Below, piece after piece: positions 1 to 10,095 of a DNA stretch of 64,000 nt. The stretch is from Sitta carolinensis. Taxonomy: Eukaryota; Chordata; Aves; Passeriformes; Sittidae. Below the pieces are notes generated by a model. It saw nothing but the letters and a program-made list of their open reading frames with translations. It ran no database searches and was not told the DNA's origin. The stretch lies in contig CM063292.1 of NCBI GenBank assembly GCA_032173965.1, positions 1,442,501 through 1,506,500 on the forward strand, read 5' to 3'. The position numbers and the translations under genes were made by a program. Position 1 is the stretch's first letter, and each line of letters begins with the position of its first letter.

Positions 1-1075
1 GGGGCCGCGGCTGGGGGGGATTTTCCTGGCCGGCCCTGAAACCCTCTTGTTTTGACTCGCTGCCCTGGGACACTCCCCAGAAGCGTCCCCGCTCCGTGTC
101 CCGCGGTGAGCCCGGCCCGGCCGAGGGGCAGCTTGGCAAAGCCCCGAGCGATGACACAGCGCCCACCTGGGCCGGCCAGAAAGACAAGGGGAAGAAGCCA
201 GAGCCTGAAACACAGCTGGAAACTCTGCCAAACCCTCTGCCAGCCTGCAGTCCACACTCAGGCTGCTGTGCATGTGCTGGTGGGGCACGGGCATCTCCAG
301 GGCAGGTAGAATGGAGCTGTGGGTAGAATGATGCAGGATGTGGGGCTGGGGAGGAACTGAGCTGGGGACAGCTGTGGCATCTCCCCCCAAACACACAAAC
401 GCACAGTCCTGGAAGGGTCAGGCTGTGCTTTGTAGCTTATGGCCCTTTCCCCAGCACATCAGCCCCATGCTGGGTCTTCCCCTCACCTCTCTGCAGCACC
501 CAGACTGTGTTCGTTGTCCCCTGAGGCTCGGGGCTGCACTCCGAGGGCAGAGACCCCGCTGGTGACACCCTGCTTTACCCCCACAGCACAGCACAGCAAT
601 CCCACACCCCGTACTCTGGTACCTTCCTCCCCACTTACACCTGTCCCTTCCTGGCTCCCCCCCCGAGCCCTGGGCGGGGGGCACAAAGCGGGGAGCCCCG
701 GGTACCATCTGCGGGAGCCCAGGTGGCCGCCGAGACACGCCATCTGCTCAGCCACCTTCGGGGACCGTGCAGGCGCTGCTGTATTTTTAGGACACGTTTC
801 CTCCCTCCCACCTGCAGCCCAGAGCCCTTTCGGGTTTCTAACAAGTTGTTTCTCTCTCGCTGACAGCTCTTGGGGAGGCCAAACGCCGGCGCTGAGGGGC
901 CTGGCCGGGGGCTGCAGGGCTGGGCTGCGCACGGGGGTCACCCCAAGTGCCGAGAAGGTCGGGGCGATGCTGCAGCTGCTGATCAGCAGCCGTGGGAAAA
1001 CCTCATCCCATGGATGATCCCAGGCAAAGGGGCTGCAGCAAGGGGGGCAAGCCCCGCGTTTGTGCCAGGCTGCAA

Positions 1076-1190
1076 AACCATGCCGTGCCATGCCGTGCCG
1101 TGCCGTGCCGTGCCCCTGTGCGCCGTGCTGCCTGTGCCAAGGTGCACCAGCACAGCCGTGCCGTGCCGTGCCGTGCCGTGCCGGTCCTGC
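1076..1190. repeat. CCGTG pentanucleotide microsatellite, two clusters
   Basis: Tandem CCGTG/CCATG units run at about 1079-1113 and again at about 1158-1183, separated by unrelated sequence. A short simple repeat of this kind is common in GC-rich avian DNA. No function is evident. Confidence 0.85.
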
Positions 1191-4100
1191 CCGTCCGGCC
1201 GTGCCACGCTGCACCGCTCCGGCCCCTCGCAGTGAGGAAGTGAGGCCGGCGCGAAGGGGAAGTTGTTGGAAAGTCAGACCGGAATGGCTGATAGGGAAGG
1301 CAGAGCTGGGCTTGGTCACAGATGGTTCCTGTTGGGGAAGGACACGGGCGCAGCTGCCCGGCCACCCCCACCCGCCGCATTATCACTGCCCGGCAGCTGT
1401 TCACCTTCCCCTCGCCATGGGACACGGCTCCGCTGCCACCGCGGCCCCGGCCGTCACATGAGCGGCCCCGGCGGCCGGGCAGGCGCCGAGCGGGCAGCGC
1501 ACCCCGCGCCCCTCCGCAGCTCAGCATCCCCGGCCCCGGCACAGCTCCTGCCCGCACGTGGGACCAGCCTGGCGGGGCTCGCAGATCTGGGGTGCTGCCA
1601 CCATCCCCTCGGGACCCCCCAGAGCGGACAGGGACCCCTCTTGGGCCGGGGCACCACGCAGGAGCAGCCAAGGTGAGAGGCAGCGGCGGGAGGAAGGTGG
1701 CGGTGGCCGTGGCAGTGCCATGTGCCGTGGCACGGGTGACTCGCCCCAGTGCCAAGTGCAGCCTTGGGTGGGCAGGTGCTCCCCGAGGGTGGCACGTGGC
1801 TGTCAGCAGTCAGTGCATCCCCTTGGGGACCAGCCAGCGGGAATGGGGTGCCGGGACATGGCCAAGCCCGTGGCAAAGGCACCGTGGGGCTCCCCATGTC
1901 ATGGGTACCCATTCGGAGCCCCCCTCTGCAATTAAACCTTTCCATAACGAGTCATCAGCCCTGAGGATGTTTTATTCCAGCATTTCAATGCTGCATTTGC
2001 TGGGTGTTTGTGCTCATTCTGGAACCAGCAGCTCACATCCGACCCCACGGGCTCTCCAGGTGCCGCTGCTGGTTCGCAGAGCCGAGGCTCCATGGGGGTG
2101 GAGCATCCCCCATCCCTGTGCTGGAGCAACCCCAGGCACCAAGGCCAAGGGGTTGTGGCAGCTCTGGGGGGCTCGGGGGCTCTGCTGGGCCCGTGCCCGG
2201 CGCGGGCAGGAAAGCGGAGCCGGCTGAGTCACCGGTGTGAACAATGCTGGCCCCGTGCCTCGCTTCCCCTCACTCCCCACCCCGCTCCCCCGGCAGCGCT
2301 CCGGCCGCAGCCCCCTGCCCACCCCTGGCACCTGCCCATGGCTCAGGGGCACAGCTGGGACAGCACAAGGGAGGGGTCGGGCGCACCGTGGGTGCTGCCC
2401 CTGCCGTGCCGGTTCACCACGGGTGGGGGGCGGCGCTGGGGTCCCCGTGCCCGCAGCTGGCACATGCCAGGCACGGGCGTGCCCCGATAAAGCGGCGCGG
2501 CCGCGGGGCTCGGCGGGCACCGCGCTCCGGAAGGCTGCAGCCGGGGATCTGTGCAGATTGCTGCGGGCTCGCCGGGCTGCCCGTTAGGCTTTTGGCAGGA
2601 GAAATGTTTATTTTGTTGGCCAAATATCTCTGCAAACTTCCTGATTTCCTTGCGGCCGGCGAGGCGGCGATAGGGCTGGCGAGGCCGTTGCCGGCCCCGC
2701 TCTCCAGCTCCGGCACCGAGAGCTGTTATCTCTGATGCACAGCGGGCAGGGAAGAGGTGGAGAAAGGGAAATGAAATACAACAGAGGTGGCACATTTTTT
2801 GCTCTTGATAACAAGCCCTGCTTTTAGCCTGGGAACTTGGAAGCAATGCAGGTGGCCAGAGACAGCCACAATGTCCTCTGCTGCCGTGGAGCATCTGGAG
2901 CTCGTAACAAATCCCACACCTCACCCGGCACCAGGCAGTGGCTCCCCGTGGCAGGGCCTGGCGTGGCTCAGATCAGCACTGGCCTCCACACAGCCAGAGC
3001 CCCAGGCTGGAGGATTTTGGCCCTGGGAAGGTTCTGAAAGCAGCCCCAGGGCTTGGCTCTCCATCCAAGCCGAGTGCCGGAGTGAAGGCAGGCTCACCGC
3101 ACCTCCTGCTAGCTCCCATTGATTTTTGCAGGGATGTGGGGTGCTGGAAGTGCAATGCCTGCTAATTAAATTCCCATCGTTATTGGGAATGATGCAGGCG
3201 TTGCAGCCTGTGAGAAGGGCAAGGCCAGGAAGGAGCTGGTGCCCGAGGTTAAGGTGGGAGAAGGGGAATGTGAACCCAAGGGCAGCTCAGGGGATTTTGT
3301 TCAGCATCTCCCAGTGAATTCCTGCTGCTGGCCAAGGATGAGGCTGGCAGGACTTGCCACTGGGTGCTGCTCCCATGGAGGTGCCAGCAGCAACTCCATG
3401 CACCCCAAAACACCAACTCCTGGAGTCAAGGCAGCACGTGGTCATCTTTGCTTTGCAATTAAAACACTTCCCAGGCTCTCCATGGCAAAGAAAAGCTGGA
3501 AACTTGGCCCCTAGCAGCCCCAAAACCTTGAAACACCCAGAGGAACAGTGCTGGGTACTAAAATCTCCATTTTTTAAGGCAAGAGATTTTCCAGAGCCAG
3601 CAGTGCAGAGCGAGCGGGGTGATAAGCAGTAGGGGGTGGTTTCCCTTTGAATGCCACGAAGCAGGAACGAATCTGTCAGCAAGGAAAACAGGATTTTTTT
3701 TTTTTTCCTTTTAATGAGAGACGCGCTTTTTTCCTTTTCTATGTGGAAGTTGTGGGAAAGCCACAAAGCCACTGGATCTGCTTCAACAGCCGGTGGGGCT
3801 GCTCCTGCCAGCCCGATGGCTGCAGGGTGGCTGAGCCCAAATCTGGGGACCCCCAGGAGTGGTCACGGAGGGAAGCCAGGCACAAACGAAGCCCCTTTCC
3901 CGGGAAAGGCGGGCGCATGGCGCTTCCTGCCAGGCAGATGTCCCCGGGCGGATGCAGCTGCGGCGGGCGATAGCCGGCGGGCAGGCGAGCGTCTTCCCCG
4001 GCCGCTGGCTCCCCACCAGCCCCTTATCTCCCTCCTGCATTCCCCGATGGATTAACGTGCAGGAAAATCCAGCGCCAGGGCTCCTGCTGCAAGCGAAGTG

Positions 4101-4676
4101 CCAAGGGAAAAGCGCCGGGAGCTGCAGCCTGGGTCAAGGTGCCGCTGCTCGCGCCGGGCTGGGTTTGGGCACTGAGATTTGGGCCACCTGCCCAGGTGGC
4201 ATCGCAGCCAGGGCGATGGGATGGCACCACCCACGGTCACACCGACCAGCAGCTCCCTGTCCCTGCAGGGCTGCTCCAATGGGCATTGGAGCCCCCCACA
4301 GCCGGGCAGGGCTTTGCGTCCCTGCGGCTCGTGAGCTCTCGGCCACGCGTTGTCACCAAGCGCTGCTTGTAGGGCACCGCTGGCAGCGCCACATCCAGCG
4401 AGGACTCAGAGGTACCCAGGGATGCTCTGCTCCCCGGGAGGGGATGGAGAGAGGTCGAGAAACCCAGACGGACAGACAGAGCCGCTGGGGGTGACACAGG
4501 AAACCTGTGGCTGGGCTGAGCGCCGGCACGGCTCGGTGCTTTCGCCTGCAGACACCGTCCCGTGAGAGCGGGCGGGGGCAGGAGCCGGCACGGCACAGGA
4601 TGCCCCTGCAGGGACAGGGCTGAGCCACCAGCCTGGCGAGGGGCAGGGCGTGATAAACCAGCACCGTGGGGGTTTT

Positions 4677-4680
<4 letters not shown>

Positions 4681-4708
<28 letters not shown>
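4681..4708. repeat. A28 homopolymer
   Basis: There is an uninterrupted run of 28 A. I see no adjacent intronless gene copy, target-site duplication or CR1 body that would mark a retrocopy tail. Confidence 0.9.
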
Positions 4709-4710
<2 letters not shown>

Positions 4711-5814
4711 CTCAGCTTTGTGAAGAGGGAATACAGCCGGAATAGCAATCAGCTCATCCCGGCACGCTGGGGAGCTCCGGGAGAGCCGGGGGAAGGGGGC
4801 AGTGCATCTCCAGGGGGAGGCACGGGGCCACCACGGGAGGCTGGGCACCCACAAGGTGTGGCAAGCGTCCCCAACACCGCGGTGGCTGCAGAGGCGAGAG
4901 GGAGCATCCGAGGGTGCCTTGGTGGCAGTGTCCCCGCCGCACCCGCCGCGTTGCCCCTGCCCGTGTGCGTGGCCCCGATAGCGGGCAGGGGTCATGTGCA
5001 GGGGCAGATATGGGGCCTGGGTGGCACATGGTGCTGACCATTTCCCGTGAGGTTTTGGTACCAGTTGCCTTGATCTGCCCTCAGCGAGCTCTTTATCTCC
5101 TGGCACGCACCATGCCCAGGCCTCAGTGCTCCCCTTCTCGGGCTGTGCCCTGGAGACTCCAAACCACTCCAGCAGCCTCTCTGTGTGCACACCCAGCAGG
5201 GATGGAGGATGCGACCCAGCAACGCGGGTACAAGTGATGGATGACGGTGACACCCTCCCGTGGGATTGGGACACGTGGGGTGGGCAGGCATGGATGGCAC
5301 TGGGCAGGACGGATCACCAAACGTGATGGTTCATCCCCCACGCCATCAATCGCTCCAGCGTGACCGACTCCGAGTCGGCACAGGAGTTTCCACCCTCTCC
5401 ACGGGTGGGAATGCACTGGGGCCCCAGCGTGTCCCGGTTCCAGATTTGCCGGGGGAATAAGGATTGCCAGCCCGGCGCTGGGATGGATCCAGCCGGCTAT
5501 CGGGCTCTGGCAGGCGCTTATCTCCGCTCCAGCCGTTAATTTCCCACCGCAGCGGAGCGGAGCGGGGCCACCGGCCCTGCCGGGGCGGGGCTGGCCACAC
5601 CGCCTGTCCCCAGGCACCCAGGGAGCCCCAAGAGCCCAGACCCCAGGGAGCTGAGGGATGGGGGAATGTTTTCCCTCAGGAATGCCGGACCCCTCTTTAT
5701 CCCACCCATGAGACCCAGGCGTGTGGCGGATGCGTGGTCACGGAGCTCACAGCAGTCTCGGGCTGGGAGCAGGTTTGGGGCAGGAAAGGGTTAACCCGGG
5801 GAAGTTTGCTCACT

Positions 5815-5955
5815 CTCAGCAATGATTTAAACCAGACAGAAAGGTTCTGTCATCCATCACGCTAACAGCCAGATCATTGTGTTTTAAAGTGTCTGTAATT
5901 GCAGCAATACAGAGACCCGGAGGAAGATAAAGGCTGGGAAGATGCAAATGCCGAG
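5815..5955. promoter_or_regulatory. Candidate conserved non-coding element with GATA and octamer motifs
   Basis: This is a non-repetitive, AT-richer island inside GC-rich DNA. It carries AGATAA at 5925-5930 and a perfect octamer ATGCAAAT at 5942-5949, 11 bases apart. The texture resembles a vertebrate enhancer. Conservation was not measured. Confidence 0.3.
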
Positions 5956-7309
5956 GGGAAGCTCCAGCCCCGTGCACCCAGCAGGGAGGGAGCTGGGGAC
6001 AGCCCCGGGGACAGCCGGCGGTGGGGGTGGTGCCCCTGGCATCCTCCTGCGTGGTGATGGCACGGGGTGGGTGATGGGGTGTCCTTGATGCGGTGGGAGC
6101 ATCCACAGAACAGCACAAGTGACAGGGATGGGGAGGGAAGGGTCTGAGTACCAAATATTGGCTAAAAATTGCGTTATCTTCCTCATTATCCCTGGATTGC
6201 TACAAAGTGGCTCTTTTTTCCCCATGTCTTTCAGGATCCAGGGGGATTCCAGGGACAGGGTACAAAGGAGGGTGAGAGCTCGCCCAAAGCCTGCCAGGAG
6301 GTGGCCGCGGCCACAGCCACGGGTGCCCAGGCTTTGTCCCAGCATCCCAGGCCACGTGCAAAGCCGCCGGCGGGGAATTATTAACATTCAGCCGAACCCC
6401 GCCGAATAAAGCGAGCTAACACAAATGTTTATTTTCACAGTAGTGAATTATGACTTCAATAGACCAAAATTACAGGCTGCGTGCGTGGAATAGGAACGCA
6501 GCAGCCCCTGCCACCCAAACGCCGCCGGGGGGGACGCGGTGGCTCTGCCCCCTCCCCGCTGTCCTGTGGGGTGACAGTGCCACCTGCCCACCCCGACAGA
6601 GCCGGAGTGGCTCCCGGGACACGAGGGGCCAGGGCAGGGGGTGTTCGAGGGCGTCCTTCAGCTGCACCCCAGGGTAAGGAGAGGTGTGACAGGTCCCAGC
6701 AGGTCCCTGTGAGTGGCAGGGGGCTGGCAGGTCAGAGGGGACGGGTCTGGTCATGGCATGGCACCAGCTGGGCATTCACAGGAGGGGTTGGTGATGTTTG
6801 CATTCAGCTGTGTGGCACGGGTGGCTGGGCTGAGAGCATGGGCACCCCCATGGGCACATCCCTGTTCTCCCAGAGCGTGATCCCTGTGATCTCCCTGATC
6901 CCTGTCCTGGCAGCCCAGGACCCTGGGAACACTCCTGTGCTGTTGGGGGTCTGCAAGGCCTCGACCTGTGCTGGGAGGCCCGTGCCCAAGTGCATGTGTC
7001 CCCAAGCATACGTGGTGCTGGCATTTGCATGTGCCAGCCGGTGCCAGCCATGCAGAGCCGGGCTGTGCCGAGCTGGGAGTGCAGCTGTGAGGGGTGGGAT
7101 TTCCTCCGGGGCCAGTGGGGCCATGGCACCCACAGGAGGTTCCTGGGGAAAGGTTCCCGTGGGAATGAGGGCAGCAGGACCCGGAGAACCTCTGGGAGCC
7201 CTCAAGGGATGGAAAACTGGAGCTGAGGCTGGAAGGGCTGGGTCAGGGTTCTGCAGCACCTCCTGCTGTGACCCCATCACTGGGGGGAGCTGGGCTGTGC
7301 AGTGACCAC

Positions 7310-7750
7310 ACAGTGCTCATTTGGGGACCGTGTGGTGGCCCCACAGTGGCCATGTGATGGCCATTTAGTGGCCATAGAGTGGTCACCTAGTGGCCTTGTG
7401 ATGATCATTTACTGCCTGTAGAAAGGTCACTCTGTGGCCATGTGGTTGGCATTCACTGGCCATGCAGTGGCCACTCAGAGGACATTCAATAGCCATTCAC
7501 TGGCCATGCAATGGTCACCCAGATGCCATGAGGTGGCCATTCAGTGCCATGCAGTGGCCACACAGAGGTCATGGAAAAGTCATGTACTGGCCACAGAATG
7601 CCCATTTACTGGCCATGCAATGACCATTCACTGGCCATGCAGTGGCCACTCAGAGGCCATGCAGCCTTGTGCAGTGGCCGTGCCAGGGCCGTGCAGTGCC
7701 CTCGCAGTGCCTGCAGTGGCCGTGCACACTCTGCTCTGGCTGTCCAGTGG
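7310..7750. repeat. TGGCCA-rich tandem repeat
   Basis: Degenerate units of about 16-18 bp are built from GGCCATGCAGTGGCCAC-like sequence and repeat for some 440 bp. Each unit contains the palindrome TGGCCA or GTGGCCAC. The open frames across it (for example 7434-7859) are repeat artefacts. Confidence 0.8.
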
Positions 7751-8529
7751 CCACGCAGCTGTTCGGTGCCACCCAACCCCGCGCAGCAGCCGTGCCGGCT
7801 GGCTCCGCCTGGCAGAGCTGCGGCTCTCCCAATCCTTGGGAAGCGGCGAGGATGAGTAATCCACCGGCACAGGGCAGTCGCAGAGGGAAGCAGCTGCCAG
7901 GCACGGCGATTACACACAGAAGCAGGGCTGGGGCTCGCAGGCAAATTCGCAGGGAAATTCACGGGGATTGTGTTCCCGGTGCATGGGCAAGCAGCGGCGT
8001 TCTAGTAGGACGTGGGGAGGGAAAATTTTAATACCGTCCCCCGGATGGCACAGGGCACGCGGGAAGGGTGTGCCGGGCAGGCAAGCTGAGCAAGCATAGC
8101 TCCATTCCCCCGGCAGCCCCCCATCCCCTTGCAGACTCTCACCCTCCATGCCCAAACCCCTTGACTCTTTCCGTGGTCCCAGACAAGTCCTGGCCCGTTC
8201 CCTTGCAGTCCTTCCATCTCCCCAAAACAATTTCTAGCTCCTTGCAGCTCCCCAAAACACGTTACCCCATTTCCTATGAAACCCCCCACTCTCAGCTTTC
8301 AACTCTCCATCTTTAGCACTCCCAACTCTGACGATTTTGCAAACCCCAAGCCCTGCAGCCCCCAAGCCCCGTACACTGCCGTGCATTCCAGTTGCCACAG
8401 TGCTGCCAGGTCCCTAAAGCCCCATGGGGGTGGCAGCCCCGTGTCCCCGTGCAGACCGCTGGTGTCACACAGCCCCATGTCCCACTCAGTCCCCCGGTTC
8501 CCTGCAGACTCCCTGGTGCTGCACAGCCC

Positions 8530-9062
8530 CATATCCCCATTCCATTCCATTCCCTGTCCCCATCCCATCACATTATCCCATCCCCTGTCCCCATCCCATC
8601 CTATCCTGTTCCCATCCCGTTCCTTCTCCCTGTCCCATTTCCTGTCCCCATCCCGTTCCCTCTCTCTGTCCCATTCCCGGTCCCCATCCTATCCAGTTCC
8701 CATCCTATGCCATCTCCTGTCTCCATCCCATTATCCCATCCCATCCCGTTCCCATTCTGTCCCATTCCCTGTCCCCATCCCATCCCATTATCCCATCCCA
8801 TCCCGTTCCCATCCTATCCCATTCCCTGCCCGCATTCTATCCATCCCATTATACCATTCCCTGTCCCCATCCCATTATCCCATCCCCTGTCCCCATCCCA
8901 CCTCATTCCCTGTCCCCATCCCATCTCATTCCCCATGCCATTATCCCATCCCCTGTCCCCATCCCACCTCATTCCCTGTCCCCATCCCATCTCATTCCCC
9001 ATCCCATTATCCCATCCCCTGTCCCCATCCCATTATGCCATCCCCTGTCCCTGTCCCCTCCC
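8530..9062. repeat. Pyrimidine-rich CCCATCCCATT/CCCTGTCCC minisatellite
   Basis: About 530 bp of irregular units such as CCCATTCCCTGTCCCCAT and CCCATTATCCCATCC. The plus strand is almost free of G, so the minus strand is a run of GGGATGGGA-type blocks with strong G-quadruplex potential. The array abuts the CpG island at its 3' side. Confidence 0.9.
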
Positions 9063-9606
9063 GTTCCCCTCCCGGGGGTCCCGCTCCGCTGGCGGTGGCG
9101 GTGGCGGCGGGGCGCCCCCTGGCGGGCTCTGCGCGGCCCGCTCTAAGGCAGCGGCGCGGGCGGGCCCCGCTCACTCCGGGCCGGGCGGGCGGCGCGGCGG
9201 CAGCGGCGGCGCGGCGGGGGCCCGGCCGGGCACGGAGCGCGGCCGCGGGCGCCCCACGGGCCGCGGCGCGGCGCCGGGAGGATGCGCCGCCGGGCAGCGG
9301 GCAGCGGGTGAAGCGGCCCCGCGGATTTACCGCGGCTTCTCCGCCCTCCCCCGCTTCTCCGGTGCCCCCCCTCCGGGGGAAGGGGAAGCGCCCCGAGCCC
9401 CGGAGCTGGCGGCGAGCGGCGGCCCCGGGCGCGGCGAGCGGCGGCGGGCAGGTGCCGGGGGCGGCCGCCGCCGCGGGGCCGCGCTCCGCCAGCGCCGGCC
9501 TTAAGCGGGCCGGGGCCGCCGCCGCCGGGGGCCGCTGCCGGCTCTGCCCGCTCCTGCCGGCCCCTGCCTTGGGACTTACCTCACGCCTCCGCCACACCTC
9601 AGGACG
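9062..9606 (+). promoter_or_regulatory. CBFA2T3: CpG island, probable CBFA2T3 promoter and first exon
   Basis: This is an extremely CpG-dense segment without an obvious TATA box. It ends in a strong splice donor, with GTAAGT starting at 9607. Its position 9 kb upstream of the first certain CBFA2T3 coding exon, on the same strand, suits a promoter with a non-coding or short coding first exon. The coding frame that would join in phase with the exon at 18534 would end ...ATPQD before the donor, but I cannot match that peptide to a known CBFA2T3 amino terminus. The transcription start is unknown. Confidence 0.5.
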
Positions 9607-9619
9607 GTAAGTGCCGTCC

Positions 9620-10095
9620 GCCAGCGGGGACGGGGACGGGGAGGCTGCCGGTGCCCGCGGAGGCTCCCGTGAAAGCGGGGCTTGGAATTCTCCCGGTGTT
9701 CGGGGATGCTCTCGGTGCACAGGGGAATCGGTGGCTGCTGGTGCTCGCGGAGGCTCGCAGGGCAGAGGGGCTGTGGGTACTACCGGTGTTCGGGGGATGC
9801 TCCCGGTGCGTCGGGGAACCGGAGGCTCCCGGTGCCCGGGGAGGCTCCCGTGGAAAAGGGGCTGGGGGTGCTCCTGATGCTCGGGGGGTGCTCCCGGCGC
9901 CAGGGAGTCGGGGAGGCTCCCGGTGCCTGGGGGACGCTCCTGTTGTGCGGGGGTCCGAGATGCTCTCGGTACCCGGGGGAGGCTCCCGGTGTCGGGGAAC
10001 GCTCCCGGTGCGCTGGGGAGTCGGAGGCTCCCGGTGCCCGGGGGATGCTCGCGGTGTCGTGGCAGCTGCCGGTGCGCGGGGTACGGGGATGCTCC
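9620..10095. repeat. GC-rich CTCCCGGTG minisatellite downstream of the CpG island
   Basis: Irregular 20-30 bp units centred on GGAGGCTCCCGGTG and GGGGATGCTC extend about 470 bp into the putative first intron. GAGGCTCCCGGTGCC-like units recur many times. The long open frames on both strands here come from the repeat. Confidence 0.75.

Larger units (their letters stand above)
2700..6200. promoter_or_regulatory. Candidate enhancer region with nine WGATAR motifs
   Basis: Consensus GATA-factor sites (AGATAA or TGATAA on either strand) lie at 2726, 2806, 3620, 4024, 4651, 5093, 5518, 5925 and 6174. The number is a few-fold above a rough expectation for DNA this GC-rich. CBFA2T3 acts with GATA1/TAL1 complexes in blood cells and is reported to be under GATA control in mammals, so a haematopoietic enhancer cluster is plausible. 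This is inference from motif density only. Confidence 0.3.
1..9060. other. Gene-free GC-rich region upstream of CBFA2T3 CpG island
   Basis: I find no recognisable coding exon here. Long open frames occur on both strands, but they are GC-driven, low in complexity and overlap one another. The stretch holds tandem repeats (1.08-1.19, 7.3-7.75 and 8.53-9.06 kb), an A28 tract at 4681-4708, and several AT-richer non-repetitive islands (about 2.59-2.85, 5.81-5.95 and 6.37-6.48 kb) that look like candidate regulatory DNA. It is either intergenic DNA between ACSF3 and CBFA2T3 or a first intron of a longer CBFA2T3 transcript; the sequence alone does not decide. Confidence 0.6.

Noticed and set aside
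483..1319. 278-codon minus-strand open frame
   Set aside because: It crosses the CCGTG microsatellite, overlaps other frames, and shows no recognised domain, splice pattern or family match.
4681..4708. A28 tract as the tail of a processed pseudogene
   Set aside because: The sequence upstream shows no intronless gene copy, and no flanking target duplication is visible.
1..9000. ACSF3, the next gene in the human order
   Set aside because: No exon with acyl-CoA synthetase motifs was found on either strand, so it must lie outside the window.
8276..9610. 444-codon open frame on the plus strand ending at the CpG-island donor
   Set aside because: Most of it translates the CCCATCCC repeat. It is not evidence of a protein, although its last part may overlap a real first exon.
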